Part shown: one piece after another, positions 44,078 to 52,910 of the stretch | Layout: each line of letters opens with the position of its first letter | Position numbering within the stretch: position 1 is the stretch's first letter | Assembly: GCA_016699675.1 (NCBI GenBank) | Contig: CP064985.1 | Span: 3,224,001 to 3,288,000, forward strand | Length of the DNA: 64,000 bases | Source of the DNA: Austwickia sp. | Lineage (GTDB): Bacteria; Actinomycetota; Actinomycetes; Actinomycetales; Dermatophilaceae | Direction of reading: 5' to 3' | Program-made: the position numbers and the translations under genes | The notes under the pieces: model-generated | The model's database searches: none | The model's input: only the letters and a program-made list of their open reading frames with translations | What the model was told of the DNA's origin: nothing

Positions 44078-44273
44078 GACGTACTCCTTCTGGTTGGTGA
44101 ACGGCGCCAGGGATGACAGGGGAAATGCTCGGTACAGCGAAAAAACGGAGGCCCGAGTGACGTCGGGCAGGACATGGTCATTCGCCCATGGCGACCTCCC
44201 GCGCGCTGGATAAGGACGTTTGGGGACGGGTGAGGACGTGGCCGAAGGGCGCAACAAAGAATCCGGCGCTGGC

Positions 44274-45767
44274 CTATCTGCCGTTGGTTCCGCTAGCCCA
44301 GATAGCGTTTCCGCCTGGTCCGTAGAGGACGAGATTTCCGTCGCGCTGGAAGAGGAGGGTGTCGGCCCCGCTGCCTTGGGTATGCGGCGTCCAGACCACC
44401 CCCGCGGGGCCGGCAAGGACGACGTTTCCGTCGCGCTGAAGGGTCAGCCGGTCACCGCCGGGCCCGGTGGCCCACACTGGCCGACCAGTGCGGTGGGTGT
44501 AGATCACGAGGTTGCCGTCGTTTTGGAGTGCCGCTCGATAGGCGAAGCCGATGGGCCACAACGTCGTTCCGCGGTGGATCGAGTCTCCCGGCTTGAGAAT
44601 GTCGCTAAGGCGGCGCTCGCTCACCATCGCGTCGATCGCCCCGCCCCAATAGACGGTCCCTGGATAGTCGAGGTATACCGGGCCCGCCGCCCAGCCCACT
44701 TTCGCGTCGCCGACGACGGTGCCGTTCCAGTGCCGAATGTGCACCGTGACGCGGTGTCCCGCTCCCGCGAGGCGGGTGGGCAGCGTGACCGCGCACAGCG
44801 TGTTCTGTCGGTGCAACAGAGCCACGACCCCGCCAATGACCGGCTGGGTCTCCAGGACGGTGAACCCCGTCCCGCACCGGTCCTCCGGAGACTCGCCCTC
44901 GGCACCGGGCCGATCCAAAGCCGCCCTGGTCGCGATCGAGACGAGCTCCGCCACGGCGTCCGGGATGGCGGAGCTTCGAAAACCTCCGCGGTCGTCGACA
45001 TAGCCGGTGTGGACGGCAGCCCCTCGCTCGAAGGCTCCCCGGCCGCCAGCCAGGCGCCGGAAGTTGAAGTCCCCGACGACGTCCTCGGAATCGGTCACCA
45101 TCACCGTCTCGGCAGGGAACCTGACGTCGCGGGTCGGTCGGACGGCGGGATTCGGAGCGAAGTCCCGGAGGTAGGTGCGGACGCCAGACGCCGCGGCGCT
45201 GGCCGTCCCGAAAAGCCTGGCCGCGGATCGGGGGACCCGGTCGCCGTCCGCGACCAGGATCGTCCCGACCTGCGCGGTGGTCGCCACCTCGTCGAGCTCG
45301 TACTGGGCCTGGTGGACCACCATGGCGCCCTGGGAGTAGCCGGCCAGGATGAAGCGGGTCCCCGGGCAGGCCCCGAGCCGTTGTTTTATCGCGGCCTTGA
45401 GCCGGACGACGCCGTCGTCGATGCTCGCGGCGAAGGCGCCTTCGTGCTCCGTTGCGTAGTGGTGCACGTTGATCCCGTCGGGCTTCAAGAGCTCCACCGA
45501 GGCCGCTCGATAATCCAGCGGGATGGTCTGGACTGTGAATGACGGCGCGAGGCGCTGCGCGATCAGCGACCGGATCGCGTTCATGGTCTTGCCGTATCCG
45601 CCATACTCGGCGGCAGTTTCCCCGGAGCCCCGGACGGACCAGATGGTGATGTCCGAGCAGCCCGAATAGGCGGTGGCCGACATCACGCTACGGCCGGCCC
45701 ACCCGATGCCGAATGCCACGACGGCGGCGAGAATCAATCGCGAGACTTTACCCCAACCCTGATGCAT
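44274..45767 (-). CDS. Secreted cutinase-family hydrolase fused to a bulb-lectin domain
   Basis: 497 aa, AGGAGGGG just before the ATG. An N-terminal hydrophobic signal or anchor (LILAAVVAFGIGWAG) is followed by a cutinase/PE-PPE-type esterase domain (about residues 35-265): oxyanion SVRGSGE, nucleophile GYSQGAMV, acid in SEDVVGD and His in VHTGYVD. The C-terminal 110 residues carry three mannose-binding bulb-lectin repeats (LQNDGNLVIY, LQRDGNVVLAG, FQRDGNLVLYG). The fusion suggests an esterase held on mannosylated surfaces. It may be co-expressed with the glucosaminidase on the same strand. Confidence 0.85.
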   Translation of the reverse strand: MHQGWGKVSRLILAAVVAFGIGWAGRSVMSATAYSGCSDITIWSVRGSGETAAEYGGYGKTMNAIRSLIAQRLAPSFTVQTIPLDYRAASVELLKPDGINVHHYATEHEGAFAASIDDGVVRLKAAIKQRLGACPGTRFILAGYSQGAMVVHQAQYELDEVATTAQVGTILVADGDRVPRSAARLFGTASAAASGVRTYLRDFAPNPAVRPTRDVRFPAETVMVTDSEDVVGDFNFRRLAGGRGAFERGAAVHTGYVDDRGGFRSSAIPDAVAELVSIATRAALDRPGAEGESPEDRCGTGFTVLETQPVIGGVVALLHRQNTLCAVTLPTRLAGAGHRVTVHIRHWNGTVVGDAKVGWAAGPVYLDYPGTVYWGGAIDAMVSERRLSDILKPGDSIHRGTTLWPIGFAYRAALQNDGNLVIYTHRTGRPVWATGPGGDRLTLQRDGNVVLAGPAGVVWTPHTQGSGADTLLFQRDGNLVLYGPGGNAIWASGTNGR

Positions 45768-45990
45768 CGCCCCTCCTTGAGATTCGGCCGTCAGGTGGCT
45801 TCGGTGCGTGGCGATAAGTCTCGTTCGCTAGGGCGGGCGCCACAGTCCCCAATTTGGGGGACACGCCTCCGCAGCGCCCCGGGTCGGTCGCTGATTCGGG
45901 GTAGCCTCTTGCGTCGACCGCTCCCTGTTAGTCCTACGCGCAAGCGCCACTTAATCTGGGTTGATCAGGAAGCCTCGGAGGAGGGTTTCG
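45768..45990. promoter_or_regulatory. Divergent promoter region with inverted repeat
   Basis: 223 bp between the cutinase gene and the response regulator. GTCCCC (45845-45850) and GGGGAC (45857-45862) around AATTTG form an imperfect operator-like dyad. The following LuxR-type regulator could act here. Confidence 0.4.
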
Positions 45991-46716
45991 ATGGCCACCC
46001 AGCCAACACCGGAGAGCGCTTCAAGCGTCGCCTGGGACGATCCGTTTGCGCAGCTCAGCCGCCCCGGAATGGATGCTTTGAATGTCGGTTTCATTGATGA
46101 TCACCCCGTGATTCTCAGTGGCCTGGTGCACGCGCTTCGGGTCGCTATGCCGCAGTTGGGCACCACGCTCACGAGCAACACGGTCGATGGGCTGCTCTCC
46201 CGCGGCGAGGTGCTGGACGCAGTCGTATTGGACGTCCGATTAGGTGATGGTTCGATTCCGGAGAACAATGTCGCCGACCTCGCTGCCCATGGCTACCGCC
46301 CGCTGTTGTTCACCCAGGAGACGCGGCCGCACGTGATTGCCCGATGCCTTCGGGCAGGCGCCTGGGGAATCGTGGGAAAGCATGAGCCCATTGCCGTCCT
46401 GGCAGAAGCGGTGACCACGGTGGCGTCGGGAACGCCGCATCTGAACCCGGAATGGGCCCTCGCCATCGAGGCCGACGCGGGCTGGCGCGCCCCCGATCTC
46501 GCCCCCCGGGAGCGCGAAGCGCTGTGTCTTTACGCGGCGGGTCTCCCGCTGAAATCCGTGGCCCGCCAGATGGGCATCTCCCCGGACACGGTGCGCGAAT
46601 ACCTCTTGCGGGTACGCAGCAAGTACGGCGACATCGGTCGGCCCGCGCACACCAGGACCGAGCTGTATACGCGCGCCGTCGAGGACAGCCTTATCGAGGC
46701 CCCCCATGTCCATTGA
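45991..46716 (+). CDS. LuxR-family response regulator
   Basis: 241 aa from ATG 45991 with GGAGG upstream. Receiver domain: FIDDHPVILSG (acidic pair DD), phospho-acceptor Asp in AVVLDVRLGDGS (about residue 82), and Thr in LLFTQE. The C-terminal LuxR helix-turn-helix has LAPREREALCLYAAGLPLKSVARQMGISPDTVREYLLRVRSKY. The kinase gene overlaps its 3' end by 11 bp, so the two form a pair. Confidence 0.9.
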   Translation: MATQPTPESASSVAWDDPFAQLSRPGMDALNVGFIDDHPVILSGLVHALRVAMPQLGTTLTSNTVDGLLSRGEVLDAVVLDVRLGDGSIPENNVADLAAHGYRPLLFTQETRPHVIARCLRAGAWGIVGKHEPIAVLAEAVTTVASGTPHLNPEWALAIEADAGWRAPDLAPREREALCLYAAGLPLKSVARQMGISPDTVREYLLRVRSKYGDIGRPAHTRTELYTRAVEDSLIEAPHVH

Positions 46717-49105
46717 CCCCAGTCCGTCCCGGCAGACCGTCGACACGTCCCTCTACCGGGCCGTGCTGGTTTTCACGGGGTTGAACCTGGTCGTCACGCT
46801 GACGGACTTGCCCAGCGAGATCGGCATGTATCCCGTGCCGCTCGGCCAGCTCGCCCTGGCCCTGCTCGTGGGCCTGTATGTCACCTGCGTCTGGCAAGCT
46901 CGTCGCCCGATGCGATCCTGGTCCGCGTTCCGGGCGCTGGTCCTCGCCTGCTGGCTCCTCGGGGTACTCCATGCCGTCCTCGCAACGGTGGCGCCGACGG
47001 ACCGGCAGGGCTCGGCATACCCCCCGTTCCTGCACGTCATGGGAGCCACCGTCACCGGCGCCGCCGCCGGTTTCGGGGTGCCTGCCGGCGTCGCGCTGCA
47101 GCTCAGCTATTGCCTTTGCCAGTACGTCGTGCGCTCGGGCACCATGCCGCCCGAGCGCTTGCTCCTGGAAACGACCCTGCTGCTGGTGTCGCAGCTGACC
47201 AGCACGGCGTTCGTCGCCCTGGTCCGGCGCGCCGAGGGTGAGGTGACGCGGGCAGCGGGTGGCGTGCTCGCCGCGCAGACCGAACAGGCGCGTCGGGCCG
47301 CCGGATCTGCCGAGCGCGTGCGCTGGGATGGGTTGATCCACGATCGCGTCCTGGCGGCGCTGCGAGTCGCTGCCGAGCCCCGGCCCCCCGGTGCGGACGT
47401 CGCCGAGATGGCTCGCTCGGCGGTCGCCGAATTCAGCACCCGACCCGCAGTTGACCCTCGAGATCCCCCGTGCGCCGGCGTACCCGCCTCCACCTCCCTC
47501 GATCCGGCCACGGTCCTTCGCGAGGCGGCGAGCCGAGCCGCCCTCACCGCCTCGGTCGACGTTCGCGTGGCGCCACCCGCCTGCGGGGAATCCCTGTCAG
47601 GAGATCTGTCGCCGCCGGACGCGGAGGCGTGGCACAGCGCGTGGGTGGCGGCGATCGACGCGGGCCGCGAAGCCATCGCCAACGTGGCCCGGCACGCCGG
47701 GGTGCGCGAGGTTTCGGTGTCCGGACATTTCTCCATGACCCGGGTGATGTTGCTCGTCCGGGACCAGGGCAGGGGTTTTGACGCCGCCGGGGTCCACCGG
47801 CGCACGGGCATGACGGTCAGCATGACTGGACGCATGGCGTCCGTCGGGGGCCAGGTGCACGTCAGCTCGGAGGTCGGTGCGGGGACATCGGTCCGCCTGA
47901 CGTGGCACGCGTCCGGGCCCGAGCCCCGGGCCCCGCTCGACTGGCCGCCGCGCACGTTCGTGCCGGTCGTCGTGCTCGGTCTCGGCATCATGCTGCTCAA
48001 TGTCTGTTTGGGGTTCGTGGCGCCCCCGCCGCTGCGGTCAACGCTGCTCATGCAGGTGGGTGCCGTCCTGATCTGCGCCTTCTCGGTGATCATCGTCTGC
48101 GCCCCCACCGCCGCCACGGCCGTCGGTTGGCTGGTGCCGGCTGCGTGCACGCTGCCGGCAGTCCTGACCTGGAACAACGTGGCGACCGCGGATACGTTTT
48201 GGAGTGACTGGCACCTCGGGGCGCTGATGCCGATCACCGGGGCCGTGGGATTCCGGTGGGGTACGACGCGTGCCGTGGCGGCGGCGTGGTTCATGCTCCT
48301 CGGCACCATGGCGATGGACGCCGCTGCCGGGCGGCCCTGGTGGGGCTCGGCCCTCGGACCGTTTCCGGTCCTGCTGGGCGTGGCCATCGTCGGTGGCTTG
48401 TCGCGCACCGGCCTGGCGCGGGGTTCCGCCGCGATCGATGAAAGCCTGGCGCACCGGGCGGCGCTGGCCCGGTCGCGGGCCTTCACGGACGCCCGAGACG
48501 CCGAAATCGAACGGCGACGTACGGCGCTGCAGGCTCGGGTGCTGCCCATGCTCCGGCTCGTCGCGTCGGGCGCCCGCCTGGAGCCCGAGCGGCGCCGCGA
48601 GTGCCTTCTCCTCGAGGCGGGCGTTCGGGACCGGCTGGTCGCCCCCGAGCTGGTGGATGGATCGGTCGAGGACGTCGCCTACCAGGCCCGCAGGCAAGGG
48701 GCCACGGTCGTCCTCGCCTCCGGCGCCGCTGCGGAATCCGATGCGCCAGCGGCGCTGGCCAGCGCCGTCGCACAATGCGAGGCGGCCCGCAGGGTGCTCG
48801 AGACCGTCCTGCGGGCCGCCCATCCGGGCCTGCTCATACGGGGCACCAGCGGACCGCGACCGAGCATCGTGGTGCTCGGGCCGTGGGACGCGGAGGCCCG
48901 CGATCGCGTGCGGTCGATGGTTCCTACGCTCTGTTCCCGTCCCGTCGACGTCCTCATCGACGAGGACGCCGCCGTGTTCCGGCTCGGCCCCGTCGAGGGG
49001 CCGTCGCGCAAGGCGGACGGGCGCGAACGCCCGTGCCGGCGACCGACGCTCGCGGCTCGGCGACGGGCTAGGGCGTGTCTGACAAAAGGCGGGTCCAGGC
49101 GATGA
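46706..49105 (+). CDS. Two-module membrane histidine kinase, 3' end altered by an IS
   Basis: About 799 aa. The first half has several transmembrane helices (about 17-165), a phospho-acceptor-type segment WDGLIHDRVLAAL and an HATPase domain (NVARHAG, DQGRGFDAAG, GAGTSVRLTW, to about 410). Unusually, a second block of about five helices follows (about 425-570), then a helical region (RRTALQARVLPMLRLVASGARLEPERRRECLLLEAGVRD) like a second degenerate kinase core lacking ATP-binding boxes. The last 12 residues or so are encoded by the IS5-type element inserted at 49071, so the original C terminus is lost. Confidence 0.85.
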   Translation: MSIDPSPSRQTVDTSLYRAVLVFTGLNLVVTLTDLPSEIGMYPVPLGQLALALLVGLYVTCVWQARRPMRSWSAFRALVLACWLLGVLHAVLATVAPTDRQGSAYPPFLHVMGATVTGAAAGFGVPAGVALQLSYCLCQYVVRSGTMPPERLLLETTLLLVSQLTSTAFVALVRRAEGEVTRAAGGVLAAQTEQARRAAGSAERVRWDGLIHDRVLAALRVAAEPRPPGADVAEMARSAVAEFSTRPAVDPRDPPCAGVPASTSLDPATVLREAASRAALTASVDVRVAPPACGESLSGDLSPPDAEAWHSAWVAAIDAGREAIANVARHAGVREVSVSGHFSMTRVMLLVRDQGRGFDAAGVHRRTGMTVSMTGRMASVGGQVHVSSEVGAGTSVRLTWHASGPEPRAPLDWPPRTFVPVVVLGLGIMLLNVCLGFVAPPPLRSTLLMQVGAVLICAFSVIIVCAPTAATAVGWLVPAACTLPAVLTWNNVATADTFWSDWHLGALMPITGAVGFRWGTTRAVAAAWFMLLGTMAMDAAAGRPWWGSALGPFPVLLGVAIVGGLSRTGLARGSAAIDESLAHRAALARSRAFTDARDAEIERRRTALQARVLPMLRLVASGARLEPERRRECLLLEAGVRDRLVAPELVDGSVEDVAYQARRQGATVVLASGAAAESDAPAALASAVAQCEAARRVLETVLRAAHPGLLIRGTSGPRPSIVVLGPWDAEARDRVRSMVPTLCSRPVDVLIDEDAAVFRLGPVEGPSRKADGRERPCRRPTLAARRRARACLTKGGSRR

Positions 49106-49961
49106 CGCCGTTGAGGACCACGGCGGCGCGGTAGAGCAGCGCGTGTTTGTCGTACCTGGTGGCCAGGCCGCGCCACTGCTTGAGGTGGCAGTAGCGCCGC
49201 TCAATGACGTTGCGGTTCGTGTAGTCGGCGCGGTCCAAAGCCACCGGGCGCCCCCCACGCGAGCCACGACGACGCCGGTGACCCTGCTGGTCGGCAGGCT
49301 CGGGGATGACCGCCTTGATGCTGCGGGCGCGCAGGTGGGCGCGGTTGGCCCGGGAGGAATAGGCCTTATCACCGCGCACCGCGACCGGCCGGGTCCGGGG
49401 CCGGCCGACGGCGCGGGGGACGCGCAGTTGGGCCAGCAGCGGCACCAGCATCGGGCAGTCCCCGGCTTGGCCCGGGGTGATCGCGGTGACCAGCGGTAAC
49501 CCGTGACCGTCGACCAACTGGTGGATCTTGGTGGACAGCCCGCCACGGCAGCGGCCGATGCCGTGATCAGGCGGCTCGTGGTGGGGATTCGTGTAATTCG
49601 ATCCAGCCCCCGTGAGCCGGGTCGTGTTCGTGGCGTGCTGGTGGGCTCGGGCGATCGTGGAGTCCACCGACAGCGACCAGTCGATCAACCCCGCCGCCTC
49701 GGCCGCCGCGGTCAGCTGGGTGCTCACGGCATCCCAGGTGCCGTCCATGGCCATCCGGTGGTGCCAGGTCCACACCGTCTGCCACGGCCCGAACACCTCG
49801 GGCAGATCCCGCCAGGCGATCCCGCACCGGTACCGGTAGATGATCGCCTCGACCATCAACCTGGCCGGCGCAAACGGGCGGCCACGCCGACCCGTGGGTC
49901 CGGGCAGCATGTCCTCGATCAGCGACCACTGAGCATCCGAGAGCATCTGAAACCGCGACAT
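49068..49961 (-). CDS. IS5-family transposase
   Basis: 297 aa, uninterrupted. N-terminal DUF4096-like part (LSDAQWSLIEDMLPGPTGRRGRP, CGIAWRDLPEVFGPWQTVWTWHHRM) and the DDE catalytic core: Asp in WSLSVDSTIARAHQHA, Asp in VRGDKAYSS, Glu in NVIERRYCHLKQWRGLATRYDK. The stop codon TAG is completed by the CTAG target outside the element. A single frame, where many IS427 relatives use two. Confidence 0.93.
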   Translation of the reverse strand: MSRFQMLSDAQWSLIEDMLPGPTGRRGRPFAPARLMVEAIIYRYRCGIAWRDLPEVFGPWQTVWTWHHRMAMDGTWDAVSTQLTAAAEAAGLIDWSLSVDSTIARAHQHATNTTRLTGAGSNYTNPHHEPPDHGIGRCRGGLSTKIHQLVDGHGLPLVTAITPGQAGDCPMLVPLLAQLRVPRAVGRPRTRPVAVRGDKAYSSRANRAHLRARSIKAVIPEPADQQGHRRRRGSRGGRPVALDRADYTNRNVIERRYCHLKQWRGLATRYDKHALLYRAAVVLNGVIAWTRLLSDTP

Positions 49962-50009
49962 GCCAGCCAGACTGTCAGCCCAGCCACGAACCCTTTGTCA
50001 GACACGCCC
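49071..50009. mobile_element. IS5-family insertion sequence (IS427-like)
   Basis: 939 bp. Terminal inverted repeats GGGCGTGTCTGACAAA are perfect over 16 bp (49071-49086 and 49994-50009). It is flanked by TA on both sides (49069-49070 and 50010-50011) inside a CTAG target, so the target duplication is TA. One transposase gene fills it on the minus strand. It separates the kinase gene from copC. Confidence 0.92.
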
Positions 50010-50662
50010 TAGTCCTTCCAGGCTCCATGCTTGTGGCGCTGCTTTTCCCATCGCCACAGCAACAGGCCGATCGTCAGCATGGCGACGGCGACGAAGCCGG
50101 TCAGGACGTACGCGACGATGTTGTCCGAGCCGTTCGCCACGCTCGACGCCGCCGTGGGCCGCGGGGACGCGGACGCCGCGCCCGCGCTCGACGTACCGCT
50201 TGCCGCCATGCTGGCCGTGGAACCCGCGCCCGACCCGGGAGAGGGGGCCGCAGCCGACGCACCCGACGTCCCGCCCGCCGCCCCCGCCACCGTGAACGCG
50301 ATCTCCCCGGAGATCGGGTGCCCGTCCTTGCTCACCACGCGATAGCGGACGACGACCTTGCCCGTGCCCAGGTCAGCGGGCAGTGCCGCGGTGACGACGG
50401 GCCCCTTGATCGACGGCGGCACGTTGCGCGGCTCGCCCGAGCCCTGCACGACGACCTGCGAGAAGTCGCCGTTGATGTCCTCGTTGAACGTCAGGGTCGC
50501 GACCGCGGGCAGCGCGGCGACCGTCGACCCGTCGGCGGGATTGGACGACACGAGCGCGGAATGGGCGAGCGCGGCGGGCGCCCCCGCCAGCGCGATGAGC
50601 GCGCCCGCGAGCACGGCGAGGAGGAGGGAAAACGGCCCGGTACGTCGGGCGGTGGCGCGCAT
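50009..50662 (-). CDS. CopC-domain copper resistance protein
   Basis: 217 aa from ATG 50662 with AGGAGG 6 bp upstream. Signal peptide ending in LAHS, with the mature N-terminal His of HSALVSSNPADGS that ligates copper. The CopC Ig-like fold continues to VVSKDGHPISGEIAFTV (second His motif). A Ser/Ala/Gly linker and one C-terminal transmembrane helix (IVAYVLTGFVAVAMLTIGLLLW) follow. Its stop codon lies on the CTAG where the IS5-type element inserted and survived the event. Confidence 0.88.
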   Translation of the reverse strand: MRATARRTGPFSLLLAVLAGALIALAGAPAALAHSALVSSNPADGSTVAALPAVATLTFNEDINGDFSQVVVQGSGEPRNVPPSIKGPVVTAALPADLGTGKVVVRYRVVSKDGHPISGEIAFTVAGAAGGTSGASAAAPSPGSGAGSTASMAASGTSSAGAASASPRPTAASSVANGSDNIVAYVLTGFVAVAMLTIGLLLWRWEKQRHKHGAWKD

Positions 50663-50719
50663 GCGAGGCCTCCTGAGGGCGGGACTTTCCCCCATCCTGC
50701 CAGCCGACGTGGCACGGCA

Positions 50720-50750
50720 AAGGGCCCGAAGACCAGGTCTCCGGGCCCTT
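50720..50750. terminator. Hairpin at the left edge of the island
   Basis: AAGGGCCCG (50720-50728) pairs with CGGGCCCTT (50742-50750), and the inside forms a second small stem GACC-A-GGTC. It lies between copC and the recombinase-type segment. Which transcript it ends is unclear. Confidence 0.55.
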
Positions 50751-50764
50751 CGCGGCTGGGGTGC

Positions 50765-51220
50765 CTGAGTATCACGTTCGGCAACTCCGCCCCCAAGACA
50801 AAAACCCTGGTCAACCGCCTAGACCGTGGGGTCTACGAGGTCTCTCGACGTCCCCAGGATACCGCTCCGAAGGATGGTCGTGGCCCTGTTGCGAGCACTG
50901 TCGAGACGGCTCAAACTTCTCTGACCGACTCCGAGGTGGACGCCCTCGTCGGCGACTACCTGGCCGGGATGAGAGTCAAGGCGCTCGCTGAGAGGTACGG
51001 CATTCACCGCGCCACCGTGTTCTCCCATCTGCGTCGCCGCAACGTGCCGAGCCGCCGACCAAGGCTGGGGATCGACGAGAAGGCCGAGGCCGTGCGGCTC
51101 ACCCGAGCGGGCGTCTCGATGCGGGCCATCGGTCGCCGGATGGGCGTGGACCGTAAGGCCGTGCGCGCAGCTCTGGTCGAGGCTGGACTCATTGCGGATG
51201 AGTCCGCCAGCAGTTCGTAG
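50765..51220 (+). pseudogene. Helix-turn-helix segment of a recombinase-linked protein, copy 1 (5' truncated)
   Basis: An open frame of about 150 residues without a usable start codon near its beginning. It has SITFGNSAPKTKTLVNRLDRG, then two helix-turn-helix units (GDYLAGMRVKALAERYGIHRATVFSHLRRR, and RLTRAGVSMRAIGRRMGVDRKAVRAALVEAG). It is clearly related to the C-terminal part of the product at 54347-55402, where the same segment follows a serine recombinase remnant. It is probably the 3' remnant of a lost recombinase gene. Confidence 0.7.
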
Positions 51221-51392
51221 CGCCGCTCTGGGCCGCTAATGGCGCAGAGGGTTTCGGCGGACATCGTCGCTCCCGACGTGTCTCAGCCCGGAGACCGAGG
51301 CGTGCAGCTACCGTTGGAGACGAACAACTGCTCTCGCCAGTTCGGCACCGAGGGCGTGGATCGCCGGACGGAGCACGAGAGCAGGGCTGGAT

Positions 51393-52910
51393 ATGGCTTA
51401 TGAGCAGCTACCGATAGTCGAGGTCGACCTCGACCAGCTCCTTCTCGACCTGGAGAACTACCGCATACCGACGCGCCGCGACGACGAAGCAGGTGCGCTG
51501 AAGTACCTGTTTGCATCCGAGGATGTCCTCGGAGCGGCGCGCCTGATCCTCCGTGACGGCTACTTCGACAACGAAGTCCCGATCGTGACGTCGGCATCGG
51601 CGTCCGGCGGTAGCTCCCCATACACCGTGCTGGAAGGCAACCGTCGAGTCAGCGCGCTCAAGGCGCTCCAGGACCCGACGATCGTGCCCGGCCATGAGGC
51701 AGAGATGCGCGCGCTGCTGAAGCGGTACGCAGTGGAGGCGGAGAATCTCCCCGAACGAATCCGTGTCATCGTCGCTCCCGACCGGGCGACGGCTGCGCCT
51801 CACGTCGCGAGGTTGCACACCGGCATCTCGAAGAGGCGCTGGAGTCGCGATCAGCAGGCAACCTTCTACTATTCGCTCGTCGACGAGCAGACCACGGTCG
51901 ACGATGTGAAGGCACAGTACCCGGATGTCGAGGTTGCCAGGTTCATGCGGATGGCCGTGATGCGGCGCTTCCTCAGCGCAGCGCCATTCTCCGATCACAC
52001 CCTCCGGCAGTACGCCGCGAGTGACGACCTGGCGATGTCAGCCTTCGAGTATGCCTACCGAAGCAAAGAGATTGCTTCCGCGATCGGTGTCGAGTTCGAC
52101 AAGGATGGCATGCTTCTGCCGCGGGCTTCGACGCCTGAGAAGATCGCTGTGAAGTTGACGAAGAAGAAGCTCAACGCTTTGGAGTACCTCGTCAGCGAGT
52201 TCCGTGCAGGGCGTCTCAACACTCGCTCACCAGAGTTCAAGAAGCGCAGCCAGGAGTATCAGTCCCTGGTGGATCGCCTCAACGGCGTATCGACTGCGGC
52301 TCCGCCCCAACCAGCGCCGCCCACTCCTCCCGCGCGACCGACGCCATCCGGGCCATCCCAAGGTGGCGCGTCCGGCGCGCCCGGTGGCCCCGACACTGGC
52401 GGGAGTGGTGCTGCTCCGAACCCACCCGGCCCTCCTGGCGGCACGGGCAGCCGTGGACCCAACCATCCAGACACGAAGGACACGCTTGATCTGTCGGGGC
52501 TGGACTACGAGAACGCGCCGCTGAATCTCAAGCTGCGATACTTCGAGTTGCGCAAGATCAGCCTCTCGAATCTCCCTATCGCGGCCGCGATCCTCATGCG
52601 CTCAGTATTGGAGGCCACCATCAAGGTCCATTTCGAGGGCTCTCCAACCCCCGCCACTGGACAGTTGAGCGATGTATTCAAGCGCGTGGTGCAGGCCTAT
52701 GGACAAGAGAAGTCGCTCAAGTCAGGCATTAGTGCTATCCAGTCGGGTAACGCGCATAAGCACGGATCGATCCAGTGGTTCAACCTCATCGCGCACAGTG
52801 CCGATGCTTCCGTGAGTGCGGATGACGTCCGGCAGGCATGGAAGGTCGTGAACCCGTTGCTTAGGCGCTTGTTGCGCCCGCCATCGCAGGCGTCGTCTGC
52901 AACGACTTGA
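51393..52910 (+). CDS. ParB-like protein with helical (DUF4145/HEPN-like) C terminus
   Basis: 505 aa. The N-terminal ParB/sulfiredoxin-like domain (about residues 5-160) has a typical first strand (VEVDLDQLLLDLENYRIP) and the box LEGNRRVSALKAL, followed by a helical region to about 300. A Pro/Gly/Ser linker (about 304-360) leads to a C-terminal helical domain (LPIAAAILMRSVLEATIKVHF, then IQSGNAHKHGS and FNLIAHSAD) like DUF4145/HEPN-type domains. Its 3' end overlaps the converging methyltransferase by 50 bp. Not a chromosomal ParB: no ParA, and the linker and C terminus are foreign to that family. Probably defence or modification; low GC. Confidence 0.7.
   Translation: MAYEQLPIVEVDLDQLLLDLENYRIPTRRDDEAGALKYLFASEDVLGAARLILRDGYFDNEVPIVTSASASGGSSPYTVLEGNRRVSALKALQDPTIVPGHEAEMRALLKRYAVEAENLPERIRVIVAPDRATAAPHVARLHTGISKRRWSRDQQATFYYSLVDEQTTVDDVKAQYPDVEVARFMRMAVMRRFLSAAPFSDHTLRQYAASDDLAMSAFEYAYRSKEIASAIGVEFDKDGMLLPRASTPEKIAVKLTKKKLNALEYLVSEFRAGRLNTRSPEFKKRSQEYQSLVDRLNGVSTAAPPQPAPPTPPARPTPSGPSQGGASGAPGGPDTGGSGAAPNPPGPPGGTGSRGPNHPDTKDTLDLSGLDYENAPLNLKLRYFELRKISLSNLPIAAAILMRSVLEATIKVHFEGSPTPATGQLSDVFKRVVQAYGQEKSLKSGISAIQSGNAHKHGSIQWFNLIAHSADASVSADDVRQAWKVVNPLLRRLLRPPSQASSATT

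Noticed and set aside
49060..50295. Original kinase C terminus reconstructed by removing the IS5-type element
   Set aside because: In silico excision makes the kinase frame run about 95 codons antisense through copC to 50295, which is unlikely to be the native end; the true end cannot be deduced here.
50027..50764. Plus-strand frame upstream of the helix-turn-helix segment as one 397-aa gene
   Set aside because: Its first 245 codons are antisense to copC and have only shadow composition; only the part from about 50765 resembles a real family.
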